Part shown: piece after piece, positions 35,576 to 44,381 of the stretch
How the letters are laid out: every line of letters begins with the position of its first letter
How positions within the stretch are numbered: position 1 is the stretch's first letter
Origin: CAZPBN01 sp964584935
Lineage (GTDB): Bacteria > Acidobacteriota > Aminicenantia > Aminicenantales > Aminicenantaceae
Direction: 5' to 3'
DNA length: 64,000 bases
Assembly: GCA_964584935.1 (NCBI GenBank)
Contig: CAZPBN010000007.1
Span: 66,865 to 130,864 of the forward strand
The notes under the pieces: model-generated
Seen by the model: only the letters and a program-made list of their open reading frames with translations
Told to the model about the DNA's origin: nothing
The model's database searches: none
Made by a program: the position numbers and the translations under genes

Positions 35576-36884
35576 AGAATCTATATCCTACCGATATGCT
35601 GGGAACCAGGATATTCATATTATGGGTTCCCGGCATGGCTTCAGCCATTTCTGGATCCAAGGGATTGATGGTTCTTTCTTTGCCCATCAGATATTCAAAA
35701 CCAACATCAATATTAAGGCCGTTGAGACTGTAACCAAAACCAAGGCAGATCACGTTGAAATCAAAGTTGGGCAGCAATATATTCATAGTTTTATCCGGAG
35801 CAGGGGCAGGATCGATATAATAACCAGCTCGAAAAGCCAGGGATTTCATTGCATATTCTGCTCCGAATCTTATCTGCATCGCATTTCCCCAATGCATAGG
35901 TCTGACATCCTCTCCTTGTGCCCGCATGAAAATTGACCAAATGGGATCCGTGTAGGTGGCTTTCAATTCATCTATTTTTGACCACTGTGTCCATTGCAAA
36001 TCAGCGGTTACGGTGAGACCATCAACCGGCTTAACAGCAACTCCTCCGCCAATGAACATCGGCCAGGTTACTTCTCTTTCTGCATCAGAAGTTGTGTCAA
36101 TAGTCACTCCATAAAAAGGACTGGTAGGATCCATGGATAAAATCCCAATATTGGAAATAGTTGCTTCTCCGCTGAACTTGATAGTGGTTGCTGTCCTGTA
36201 AGTGGCACCAATACTGACCATTTCGCATGGTTTTACAAGAATTCCAAAAGTAGCTCCATATCCCCAGCCATTAAGACTTTCCTCATACTGCTCGAGATTA
36301 GCGGCTCCGCTGCCTCCTGCATGCATGGCAATATCAAACATCCCATAATTGACATTCAACGTCGCCCCAATGGCAATGGCATCACTTATTTTATAAGCCA
36401 GAGCAGGAGCAATGGAAATCATTCCTATCTTACTTCTCCAATCGATAGTCGGATCACCACTGATTAAAGCAAGATCACTTCCATCCCAACTGGCACCAAG
36501 CCCGGAAGGAGTATAAACTCCTATCCCTGCCACAAGATTATCTCCTAAAGGATGATAATAGGCTCCCATGCCAGCAAGATAGTGTTTGCTTTTTGTCTCA
36601 GCATCAATGGTATATCCGGGAATCAGAGCGCTCATATCCAGGCTGTATTCTCCTTTAGGGATAAGATCTGTTCCATAAAATCCAAAATGCTTCTTCTCAA
36701 ACATTGCCATTCCGGCTGGATTCCAGAAAATCGTGCTGAAATCATCGGCAAGACCTATAAAGGCACCTCCCATAGCCTGTGCGCGGGAACCAAGACTGTT
36801 CAGGTTCAATCCATTAGCAAAAGACATGGTGCTCAACAAAAAAGTAAATACTAACACACCCAAAAAAACCTTTGTTTTTTTCAA
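35574..36884 (-). CDS. FadL/OmpP1/TodX family outer-membrane protein
   Basis: A 436-residue outer-membrane channel, in this family usually for fatty acids or other hydrophobic compounds. A signal peptide (about 1-23, ending SFANG) precedes the N-terminal hatch segment SLGSRAQAMGGAFIGLADD with the family motif FWNPAGMA. A long run of amphipathic strands ends in SISVGYRF with a terminal Phe. The start is TTG with a strong GGAGG 6 bases upstream. Its own promoter (TTGACA/TATAAA) and tandem terminators show a monocistronic unit. The acyl-CoA carboxylase genes in this window would fit fatty-acid use, but the link is only suggestive. Confidence 0.92.
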   Translation of the reverse strand: MKKTKVFLGVLVFTFLLSTMSFANGLNLNSLGSRAQAMGGAFIGLADDFSTIFWNPAGMAMFEKKHFGFYGTDLIPKGEYSLDMSALIPGYTIDAETKSKHYLAGMGAYYHPLGDNLVAGIGVYTPSGLGASWDGSDLALISGDPTIDWRSKIGMISIAPALAYKISDAIAIGATLNVNYGMFDIAMHAGGSGAANLEQYEESLNGWGYGATFGILVKPCEMVSIGATYRTATTIKFSGEATISNIGILSMDPTSPFYGVTIDTTSDAEREVTWPMFIGGGVAVKPVDGLTVTADLQWTQWSKIDELKATYTDPIWSIFMRAQGEDVRPMHWGNAMQIRFGAEYAMKSLAFRAGYYIDPAPAPDKTMNILLPNFDFNVICLGFGYSLNGLNIDVGFEYLMGKERTINPLDPEMAEAMPGTHNMNILVPSISVGYRF

Positions 36885-36912
36885 TTTTACCTCCTTCTCA
36901 GTTTTTATATTG

Positions 36913-36940
36913 TTTATAATATTTGATATTGAGTTGTCAA
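36913..36940 (-). promoter_or_regulatory. Sigma-70 promoter of the fadL-like gene
   Basis: A perfect TTGACA (36940-36935), a 16-bp spacer and TATAAA (36918-36913). GGAGG then TTG follows within about 30 bases. Confidence 0.7.
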
Positions 36941-36964
36941 ATGAAATATTTTACTAGCACTTTT

Positions 36965-37186
36965 TCAAACAGCTTTGACTTCTTTGACTTCAGGGATTTT
37001 TTCCTTTAAAAACTTCGCAACTCCCTGGGTTAAAGTGATCTCCTTCATGGGACACCCCTCGCATGCCCCTAGGAGTCTGATTTTCACAACACCGTCCTCG
37101 GTCACTTCAACAAATTCCATATCTCCTCCATCAGCTTGAAGCTGGGGTCTTAACTCTTCAATGGCTTTCTTCACATCTTCTTCCAT
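36965..37186 (-). CDS. NifU C-terminal domain protein (Fe-S scaffold)
   Basis: A 73-residue protein made only of the NifU-C/Nfu domain, which carries Fe-S clusters to target proteins. IEELRPQLQADGGDMEFVEV is the conserved helix and strand. The cluster-binding pair is C42 and C45 in GACEGCPMKEITL. It is 28 bp downstream of clpB and probably shares its transcript. Targets in this window could include the family 4 UDG and the helicase-nuclease. Confidence 0.92.
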   Translation of the reverse strand: MEEDVKKAIEELRPQLQADGGDMEFVEVTEDGVVKIRLLGACEGCPMKEITLTQGVAKFLKEKIPEVKEVKAV

Positions 37187-37214
37187 ATTCCATCTCCTTA
37201 AAAAAATAAAAAAT

Positions 37215-39791
37215 TTAATTCATCACAATATCGTTTTTATCATTCACATCAACCTTTACCGTATCTCCCTCGCTGTATTTCCCTTCTATCATTTTCAGGG
37301 CTAAAGGATTCTGGATATCTTTTTGAATCGTTCTCTTCAATGGTCTTGCTCCGTAAACAGGATCATATCCTTTTTCTGCTAGTGATTTTTTTGCTTTGTC
37401 ACTCACTTTTATTTTTATTTTCTTGTCTTTGAGAAGTTTTTCCAATTCCTTAATCTGTAAATCCACAATCTTAAGAATGGATTCCTCAGAAAGAGTTTGA
37501 AACACGATGATTTCATCCACACGATTAAGAAATTCAGGCCTGAATTGATTTTCCAAAATAGTTTTTACCTTTTTTTCAGCCTCAGTGAAGTCGCGACTGT
37601 ATTCTTTAATCACCTGGCTTCCCAGATTCGATGTCATTATAATAATGGTGTTCTTAAAATCAACCGTTCTTCCCTTTCCATCCGTTAATCGTCCATCATC
37701 AAGAATTTGAAGAAGAATATTAAAGATATCCATATGAGCTTTTTCTATCTCATCGAGAAGAATCACCGAATAAGGCCTTCGTTTTATTGTTTCGGTAAGC
37801 TGGCCTCCTTCCTCATATCCAACGTAACCGGGAGGGGCTCCAATCAATCGGGATACCGTGTGTTTTTCCATGTATTCAGACATATCAAGCCTCACTATCG
37901 CCCGTTCATCATCAAAAAGAAATTCTGCAAGAGCCCGCGCTAGCTCGGTTTTTCCAACCCCGGTGGGACCTAAAAAAATGAAAGAACCCAAAGGCCTGGA
38001 AGCATCCTGAATGCCCGCTCTGGCTCTTCTTATGGTATCAGAAACTGATTTTATGGCATGACTTTGTCCGACAACTCTTTGTTCGAGTCTTGATTCCATT
38101 TTCACAAGTTTCTCCACATCTCCTTCCATCATCTTTGATACCGGAATCCCTGTCCATTTGGAAACAACCTGGGCAACATCCTCCTCATCCACTTCTTCCT
38201 TAAGCATTTTCTCTTTTGTTTGAACTTCATCCAGTTTTCCTGATAATTCTTTGAGTTTTTTGTCAGCTTCCACTAGCTTTCCATGCCTGATTTCTGCTAC
38301 TTTCTCCAATTCTCCTCTTCTTTCGGCATTCTGCTCTTCAATCTTCAAATTGTCGATATGTTCTTTAATTTTGTTTATCGAATCAATCAATTCTTTCTCT
38401 TTTTGCCACCGTTCCCTGAGAATCGCGCTTTTTTCTTTCAACGCAGCCAATTCCTCCCCTAACTTATCTGACTTCTCCTTTGCACTTTTATCGTTCTCCT
38501 TTTTTAAAGCCTGTCTTTCAATCTCTATCTGAGTAATTCTTCTTTCCAGTTCATCAATTTCCGCAGGCATGCTGTCTATTTCAATTCTTATTCTGGAGGC
38601 AGCTTCATCAACCAAATCAATAGCCTTATCCGGAAGGTACCTATCTGTAATGTAACGGTTCGAAAGAGTTGCCGCTGCAATTAAAGCAGAATCCTTAATA
38701 TCAACTCCATGATGAACCTCATATTTCTCCTTCAATCCTCTTAATATGGAAATTGTTTCCTCAACTGATGGCTCTCCTATAAAGACCTGTTGAAACCTTC
38801 TCTCCAGAGCGGCATCTTTTTCTATATGCTTTTTATACTCATTTAAGGTTGTTGCCCCCACACATCTTAATTCTCCCCTAGCCAAAGGAGGTTTCAGCAT
38901 ATTGGAAGCATCCACAGCCCCCTCTGCCGCTCCAGCTCCAATAATGGTATGAAGTTCATCAATAAAAAGGACTATTTCACCCTCTGCTTCTTTAATTTCT
39001 TTGATAACCGCTTTCAGTCTATCCTCAAATTCTCCTCTGTATTTAGCCCCCGCAATCAAAGTGCCGATATCCAGTGAAATAAGCTTTTTATTTTTCAAAG
39101 ACTGAGGCACATCTCCATTAGCTATCCTCTGAGCGAGACCTTCCACAACCGCAGTCTTTCCCACTCCGGCTTCTCCAATCAGAACAGGATTATTCTTGGT
39201 TCGCCGGGAAAGAACCTGGATAACCCTTCGTATCTCATCTTCCCGTCCGATCACTGGATCCAATTGCCCTTTTTCTGCCATCTCTGTAATATTTCTTGTG
39301 TAGCGCTGCAGAACCTGGTATTTCCCTTCCGGTTGAGGATCCGTAACCCTCTGGGTTCCTCTAATGGACATCAATGCTTTAAGAACGGCATCTTCATCGA
39401 TTCCATTTTCCTTCAATACCTTATTGGTTGCGGTTCCTTCTTCTTTAAGCATGGCTAAAAAAAGATGTTCTGTGGAAATGTATTCATCTTTTAATTTTTT
39501 TGATTCCTTTTGGGCCTGTTTCATCACCTTGTCCAGAGATGAAGAAAGAGCCAGTCTCCCCCCTCCGCTCACTTTAGGTGTTTTATTCAGAATATCTTCC
39601 ACATCTGAACGGATTTTTGAACTGTTTGCCCCGATTTTACTCAAGATTGAAAGAACAATATTCTCCTCCTGACTTAGAAAAGCCCAGAGAAGATGTTCTG
39701 GCTTCAACTCAGGATGGCCCAATTCTTCTGCCCTTGTTTGGGCAAGCTGAATAGCCTCTTGTGACATAACAGTGTATTCATCCCACTTCAT
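37215..39791 (-). CDS. clpB: ATP-dependent disaggregase ClpB
   Basis: An AAA+ hexamer that pulls proteins out of aggregates with DnaK. With the start at MKWDEYTVMSQEA it has 858 residues, the usual length. The N-domain (1-150) is followed by AAA-1 with GEAGVGKTAV and a coiled-coil middle domain (about 410-530, rich in Lys and Glu). AAA-2 has GPTGVGKTELA and ends ARPLKRTIQKDIQNPLA. AGGAG lies 5 bases before ATG 39791, which I prefer to the longer frame starting 13 codons earlier. There is no C-terminal ClpP-binding loop, as expected for ClpB. Confidence 0.96.
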   Translation of the reverse strand: MKWDEYTVMSQEAIQLAQTRAEELGHPELKPEHLLWAFLSQEENIVLSILSKIGANSSKIRSDVEDILNKTPKVSGGGRLALSSSLDKVMKQAQKESKKLKDEYISTEHLFLAMLKEEGTATNKVLKENGIDEDAVLKALMSIRGTQRVTDPQPEGKYQVLQRYTRNITEMAEKGQLDPVIGREDEIRRVIQVLSRRTKNNPVLIGEAGVGKTAVVEGLAQRIANGDVPQSLKNKKLISLDIGTLIAGAKYRGEFEDRLKAVIKEIKEAEGEIVLFIDELHTIIGAGAAEGAVDASNMLKPPLARGELRCVGATTLNEYKKHIEKDAALERRFQQVFIGEPSVEETISILRGLKEKYEVHHGVDIKDSALIAAATLSNRYITDRYLPDKAIDLVDEAASRIRIEIDSMPAEIDELERRITQIEIERQALKKENDKSAKEKSDKLGEELAALKEKSAILRERWQKEKELIDSINKIKEHIDNLKIEEQNAERRGELEKVAEIRHGKLVEADKKLKELSGKLDEVQTKEKMLKEEVDEEDVAQVVSKWTGIPVSKMMEGDVEKLVKMESRLEQRVVGQSHAIKSVSDTIRRARAGIQDASRPLGSFIFLGPTGVGKTELARALAEFLFDDERAIVRLDMSEYMEKHTVSRLIGAPPGYVGYEEGGQLTETIKRRPYSVILLDEIEKAHMDIFNILLQILDDGRLTDGKGRTVDFKNTIIIMTSNLGSQVIKEYSRDFTEAEKKVKTILENQFRPEFLNRVDEIIVFQTLSEESILKIVDLQIKELEKLLKDKKIKIKVSDKAKKSLAEKGYDPVYGARPLKRTIQKDIQNPLALKMIEGKYSEGDTVKVDVNDKNDIVMN

Positions 39792-39806
39792 AGGTACTCC
39801 TATAAT

Positions 39807-39835
39807 ATTAAAATATGCACTTGTCCTCAAGTCAA
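39807..39835 (-). promoter_or_regulatory. Candidate promoter of clpB with a small palindrome
   Basis: TTGACT (39835-39830), a 17-bp spacer and TTTAAT (39812-39807). ACTTG-AGGA-CAAGT (39832-39819) overlaps the -35 and could be an operator. It does not match the CIRCE or HAIR heat-shock operators well. Confidence 0.4.
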
Positions 39836-39905
39836 GAAAAAGAATTGAAAATTAATGTCAACCAATGGGTAAGAATATATATGAAATCCAAAAATTTAGG
39901 GAAAA

Positions 39906-40220
39906 TCAAGAATCTTTGAATTTTTCTTCATCGTCTATTTCTTCAAAAGAACCATTGAGTCCCCGCTCTTCTTCATAAGGAATTTCCCCGGCATCCTCTT
40001 TTCTTTTTTCAATAGCCATTTCAAGTTCTTCTCTATCCTCGTATCTCCTAAGAAAATTAGAGCCGGAATCACTGTAGAAAAGCTCAAGAAAGTCATCTTC
40101 CACTGAGCAAAAGACAGACATATAGTGTCCGTTTTGAAGATTCCCCACAGTCTCAATAACATCGGCTGATTTTTTTATACCGTTTAAAGTTTCCCAGCTG
40201 AATAATTCGATTTCTTCCAT
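39906..40220 (-). CDS. Acidic protein of unknown function
   Basis: I do not recognise this 104-residue protein. The first 70 residues look like a small alpha/beta fold (GHYMSVFCSVEDDFLELFYSD region). The last 35 are very acidic and probably disordered. I chose ATG 40220 over ATG 40250. TATAGA lies 12 bases upstream and TTGAAA 19 bases before that, so this may be another gene with a very short leader. It stands between mutS and clpB on the same strand. Confidence 0.55.
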   Translation of the reverse strand: MEEIELFSWETLNGIKKSADVIETVGNLQNGHYMSVFCSVEDDFLELFYSDSGSNFLRRYEDREELEMAIEKRKEDAGEIPYEEERGLNGSFEEIDDEEKFKDS

Positions 40221-40302
40221 TCGGATATCTCTATAAAGAAAAATAACCATATTTTTTCAATTGTCAAGTATAAATTTTTTTTAAAGATTCCACAGGGAAT
40301 TA

Positions 40303-40322
40303 GGCCCTACAGAAGGCGGGCC
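40303..40322. other. GC-rich hairpin downstream of the mutS stop
   Basis: GGCCC and GGGCC form a 5-bp stem within a locally GC-rich patch (about 40291-40345) in AT-rich surroundings. There is no T tract on the mutS side. It is a weak terminator candidate at best. Confidence 0.25.
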
Positions 40323-40374
40323 GTTTGGGAACCCTCCCTTACATAATAAGGTTGGGAAGAAATAAAATTCTCTC

Positions 40375-43035
40375 TTATCTTTTTTTGTTTCTTTTATTTG
40401 TTGACCGCTGCTTCTCAATTTTCTCTTTTATTTCACTCAACAAATTCAACGCTTCCAGAGGAGTTATGGAATTGACATCACAACTCGCTATTCTTTGTTC
40501 AATCTCATTCATAATTTCATTATTTTCATCCTGCTCAAAAAGCATAATCTGTTTGTCTTGATTTTTATTGGAAGTTCTATATGATTTTCGAGGCCTGCCG
40601 GTATCATCCAGTTCATTCTTTTCCATATTGAATAAAATTTCTCTTGCTCTATTTATCACCTCTGAAGGAACTCCGGCCAGTTTGGCGACATGAATGCCAT
40701 AGCTTTGATCTGATGCTCCCTGAACTATTTTTCTTAAAAACACAATATTGTCTTTCCATTCTTTCACTGAGACATGATAGTTCTTGATTCTCTTTAAAGT
40801 TAAGGAAAGTTCCGTTAACTCATGATAATGAGTGGCAAATAAAGTTTTGGCTCTCACATCATCTTTCTCGTGAAGATATTCAGCCACTGCCCAGGCAAGG
40901 CTGAGTCCGTCAAAAGTACTGGTTCCTCTTCCTATTTCATCCAGCAGGATCAAACTTTGAGACGTTGCATTATTCAATATATTTGCCGTCTCTAGCATTT
41001 CCACCATAAATGTAGACTGTCCCGCGCTCAAAAAATCCATGGCTCCTATCCTGGTGAAAATGCGGTCAACAATTCCAATTTCTGCTTCTTTGGCAGGAAT
41101 AAATGAACCCATCTGAGCTAAAATACAGATTAGTGCAACCTGCCTTAAATAAGTAGATTTGCCTCCCATATTAGGGCCTGTGATGATCAATATTTGATCT
41201 TCATCATTATTGAGAAAGGTATCGTTAGGAATAAAAGGTTCCTCATTAAACACTTCAATAACCGGATGCCGCCCCTCCTTAATCACGATTTGACTCTTAT
41301 TATTCACCACAGGACGGCTGTAGTTTCTCTGGGAGGCAAGCTCTCCTAGAGAAGAAAAAATATCAATTTTTGCAATGTGAGAAGCAATACGACGCAGCCT
41401 TTCGATCTCATTCGATACTTTCTCTCTTATTTCAATAAAAAGCTTGTATTCCAGATCTGAAATTCTCTGTTCCGCGTTCAGGACTTTCTCCTCATATTCC
41501 TTTAATTCCGGAGTAATGAACCGCTCAGAATTCACAAGAGTTTGTTTGCGAATATAATCCGAGGGAACAAACCTTAAATTGGGCTTGGTTACTTCTATAT
41601 AATAACCAAAAACTTTATTATAACGGACTTTTAAGGAAGAAATTCCGGTTTTTTCTTTTTCTTTCTTCTCTAGTTGAGCAATGAAAGTTTTTCCGGAACG
41701 GCATATCTTTCGCAATTCATCCAGTTCACTATTGTAATTGTCTTTAATGATGTTTCCTTCTGTCATCAAATAGGCTGGTTCCTCCAGAATGGCGTTATCA
41801 ATCAGCTCGGAAATGTCTTCAGCATTATCCCAGTGCTTTGAAATTTCTTTTATTTTTTTTGCTGAATAACACTTTATGGATGACTGAATTTTAGGAAGCG
41901 GTAATAAAGATTTTTTCAAAGACACCAGATCCCTGGGATGAGCTGCAGAAAGCGAGATTTTTCCTGTCAGTCGTTCCAGATCGAGAACTGATTTTAAACT
42001 CTCCCTGAGTTGCCTTCTCTCAATAATATGATTCAAAAAGTCATTCACAGCTTCAAGCCTTTTCTCTATTTCTGGACAATCGAGAATAGGATGCAAAAGC
42101 CAATTTCTTAAAAGCCTCCCCCCCATAGCTGTTACTGTGAAATCAATAACATCCAGAAAAGAGCCTTTAATCCCTCCATATCTCAAATTTTTCACAAGTT
42201 CTAGATTTTTAATGGAAGTGGAATCAAGAACCATTTGCTGGGTTGTTTCAGTGAAAGAGACTTTTGATATGAGAGAAAGAGACTCTTTTCTCATTTTTTT
42301 AAGATAATTCAACAATCCCCCAGCTGCGGAAACAGCCAGAGTTTTGTCAGAAAGACCAAATCCTTCCAAAGACTTCACTTTAAAATGAGTGCATAACGAG
42401 TTTTTTGCCTGGGAAAAATTAAAACTCCAGTCCTCAACCGGACTTTTGACCACACCGGTCATTTCATTATCTAATAAAAAACCATCAACCAAATCTTCAT
42501 AGCCTTCAGGATAAATGATTTCCTTCGGAAAGGTCTTAAAAAGTTCATCGGCTAACATCCGTTTTTCACCGGAATCATTTTGAACTGTTTTAATATCCCC
42601 GGAAGCCAAATCAACAACAGCCAAACCCCATCCTTCTTTTTTTAAGAAAAGACTGGCTATATAAGTGTTTTCTTTAGACTCATTTAGTTCCAGTTCGACC
42701 GCTGTTCCCGGAGTCAATACTTTAACCACCTCTCTTTTAACAACTCCTTTGGCAGCTTTCGGATCTTCAACCTGCTCACAGATAGCTATTCTATATCCTT
42801 TTTTCAGGAGCTTTAGGAGATAGGCATTAACTGAATGAAAAGGAACTCCGCACATCGGTACTTCCTGTCTGGAAGTCAATGCGATTTCCAATACAGAAGA
42901 AGCAATTGTTGCATCTTCATAAAACATCTCATAAAAATCCCCGAGCCTGAAAAACAAAAGAGTATCTTTATAATTGTTTTTGATCCGAAAATACTGCTCC
43001 ATCATTGGAGTTGTTGAATTTTTGTTGTTTGCCAT
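40375..43035 (-). CDS. mutS: DNA mismatch repair protein MutS
   Basis: Recognises base mismatches and starts repair with MutL. With the start at MANNKNSTTP it has 886 residues. The mismatch-reading motif F-x-E is in GDFYEMF near the N-terminus. The connector, lever and clamp domains follow (SKVRYNKVFGYYIEVTK, FITPELKEYEEKVLNAEQRI). The ATPase has Walker A GPNMGGKSTYLRQ, Walker B LLDEIGRGTSTFDG and the ATHYHEL switch, and the tail has a coiled C-terminal helix. This is the MutS1 type with mismatch domain, not MutS2. Its promoter is perfectly spaced, with the -10 ending 11 bases before ATG. Confidence 0.96.
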   Translation of the reverse strand: MANNKNSTTPMMEQYFRIKNNYKDTLLFFRLGDFYEMFYEDATIASSVLEIALTSRQEVPMCGVPFHSVNAYLLKLLKKGYRIAICEQVEDPKAAKGVVKREVVKVLTPGTAVELELNESKENTYIASLFLKKEGWGLAVVDLASGDIKTVQNDSGEKRMLADELFKTFPKEIIYPEGYEDLVDGFLLDNEMTGVVKSPVEDWSFNFSQAKNSLCTHFKVKSLEGFGLSDKTLAVSAAGGLLNYLKKMRKESLSLISKVSFTETTQQMVLDSTSIKNLELVKNLRYGGIKGSFLDVIDFTVTAMGGRLLRNWLLHPILDCPEIEKRLEAVNDFLNHIIERRQLRESLKSVLDLERLTGKISLSAAHPRDLVSLKKSLLPLPKIQSSIKCYSAKKIKEISKHWDNAEDISELIDNAILEEPAYLMTEGNIIKDNYNSELDELRKICRSGKTFIAQLEKKEKEKTGISSLKVRYNKVFGYYIEVTKPNLRFVPSDYIRKQTLVNSERFITPELKEYEEKVLNAEQRISDLEYKLFIEIREKVSNEIERLRRIASHIAKIDIFSSLGELASQRNYSRPVVNNKSQIVIKEGRHPVIEVFNEEPFIPNDTFLNNDEDQILIITGPNMGGKSTYLRQVALICILAQMGSFIPAKEAEIGIVDRIFTRIGAMDFLSAGQSTFMVEMLETANILNNATSQSLILLDEIGRGTSTFDGLSLAWAVAEYLHEKDDVRAKTLFATHYHELTELSLTLKRIKNYHVSVKEWKDNIVFLRKIVQGASDQSYGIHVAKLAGVPSEVINRAREILFNMEKNELDDTGRPRKSYRTSNKNQDKQIMLFEQDENNEIMNEIEQRIASCDVNSITPLEALNLLSEIKEKIEKQRSTNKRNKKR

Positions 43036-43046
43036 CTTTTCCAATA

Positions 43047-43075
43047 ACTATACTGAGAGATGTTTCCTTTTTCAA
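43047..43075 (-). promoter_or_regulatory. Promoter of mutS, very short leader
   Basis: TTGAAA (43075-43070), a 17-bp spacer and TATAGT (43052-43047). The ATG at 43035 begins 12 bases after the box, so the leader would be about 5 bases or less. Confidence 0.6.
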
Positions 43076-43131
43076 GAAAATTAATGAACAATGCAAATCA
43101 GAAAGATCTTCATTTGTCTTTATTTATAGGC

Positions 43132-43137
43132 TATAAT
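43132..43137 (+). promoter_or_regulatory. -10 box of pgsA
   Basis: A perfect TATAAT lies 15 bases before the pgsA ATG at 43153. The -35 match upstream is weak. No Shine-Dalgarno is seen between box and start codon. Confidence 0.45.
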
Positions 43138-43152
43138 GTTTTTCTAATACTG

Positions 43153-43701
43153 ATGAATATTCCAAACACACTGACCATTCTTAGAATACTATCTATTCCT
43201 GTGTTAGTCGTTTTGCTTCTCTTTTCCAAATTTGAGGGAAAAGAATTTGTTACTTTTACAGTTTTTCTTTTGGCAGCCATGACCGATATGCTTGACGGAT
43301 TCCTGGCAAGAAGAAAAAAACAGACAACTGTTTTTGGTCAACTGCTCGATCCAAGCGCAGATAAATTGTTAGTGGTATCGGTTTTCATTTGTTTTGTGGA
43401 ATTAAATATCGTTCCTGCCTGGATTGTTATCATTATTGTAGGAAGAGAACTTTCTGTTTCCGGATTCAGAGCTCTGGCTTCTTCCAAAGGAATCACTATC
43501 AAAGCCTCTTTTCTGGGAAAAACAAAAATGGTGATCGAAACAGTCACCTCCTCCCTGTTTATATTAGGAAAAGAAATCCTTGGAAACCTTTATTTCCTAT
43601 CAAAAATTGGACTCTGGCTTATTATTGTCATAGCGGTCGCCTCAGCCCTGGAGTATTATATTAAATATGGATCCCAAGTCTTAAAAGGACACCGTCCTTG
43701 A
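43153..43701 (+). CDS. pgsA: CDP-diacylglycerol-glycerol-3-phosphate 3-phosphatidyltransferase
   Basis: This integral membrane enzyme makes phosphatidylglycerol-phosphate, the committed step to phosphatidylglycerol. With the start at MNIPNTLTILRI it has 182 residues, the normal size. The CDP-alcohol phosphatidyltransferase motif is complete: TDMLDGFLARRKKQTTVFGQL, then LDPSADK, with all Asp and Gly residues of DG-x2-AR-x8-G-x3-D-x3-D. Four or more helices follow. In-frame ATGs at 43060 and 43084 would add up to 31 residues not usual in the family. It is divergent from mutS and ends 4 bp from the 3' end of yggS. Confidence 0.93.
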   Translation: MNIPNTLTILRILSIPVLVVLLLFSKFEGKEFVTFTVFLLAAMTDMLDGFLARRKKQTTVFGQLLDPSADKLLVVSVFICFVELNIVPAWIVIIIVGRELSVSGFRALASSKGITIKASFLGKTKMVIETVTSSLFILGKEILGNLYFLSKIGLWLIIVIAVASALEYYIKYGSQVLKGHRP

Positions 43702-43705
43702 ATGA

Positions 43706-44356
43706 CTATCTCGGCCCGAATATTTTGGTGCCGACTCTGACAATGTTTGCCCCTTCTTCAATAGCAATCTTATAAGAATTCGTCATCCCCATAGAGAGAT
43801 ATTTCATTTCAACACCAGGTATGTTCGTGCTTTTCATCTTCTCAAATATCTTTCTTGTCTCAATAAAATATGGTCTTGCATTTTCAGGATCGCCAGTAAA
43901 AGGACCCATGGTCATCAATCCCTGGATTTTAATATTTTTTAATCCCGCAATTTCATCGATCAAATCTTCCACTTTTTCGGGCAGCACACCGAACTTCTGT
44001 TTTTCCCTTCCACTGTTGACCTCAATGAGGACAGGTGTGACTTTCCCCATATTTCGACACCGTTTATCTATTTCTAAAGCAAGATGTTTCGAATCCACTG
44101 TCTCGATCATATCAAATATTTCAACTGCCTTTTTCACTTTATTTTTCTGTAGATGACCTATAAAATGCCATTTCACAATCTTTCCAATTTTGTTGAACGC
44201 TTCCTCGGCTTCTTGAACATAATTTTCTCCTATAATTTTGACTCCAGCTTCCACAGCCTTCATTATTTGTTCAGGAGTTTTTTTCTTTGCAGCTCCCACC
44301 AGCTCTACTCCTTCAGGTAATTCCTCAAGGAGATTTTTGACATTTTCAGCTATCAT
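43706..44356 (-). CDS. yggS: PLP homeostasis protein (YggS/PLPBP family)
   Basis: A single-domain PLP-binding barrel protein that keeps vitamin B6 and amino-acid pools balanced and has no known enzyme activity. The 216 residues have the PLP lysine near K24 (LVGAAKKK), then IGENYVQEA, WHFIGHLQKNKVK and VEVNSG-like EVNSGREKQKFG. GLMTMGPF and the phosphate-binding end LSMGMTNSYKIAIEEGANIVRVG follow. Slightly shorter than E. coli YggS at the N-terminus. It follows fabD by 25 bp. Confidence 0.93.
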   Translation of the reverse strand: MIAENVKNLLEELPEGVELVGAAKKKTPEQIMKAVEAGVKIIGENYVQEAEEAFNKIGKIVKWHFIGHLQKNKVKKAVEIFDMIETVDSKHLALEIDKRCRNMGKVTPVLIEVNSGREKQKFGVLPEKVEDLIDEIAGLKNIKIQGLMTMGPFTGDPENARPYFIETRKIFEKMKSTNIPGVEMKYLSMGMTNSYKIAIEEGANIVRVGTKIFGPR

Positions 44357-44381
44357 TGAATCACTTCCCTTTTTAATCTTT

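Noticed and set aside
37707..37943. Plus-strand frames inside clpB, mutS and the carboxylase genes
   Set aside because: They are shadows of long, strongly supported minus-strand genes and show no motifs.
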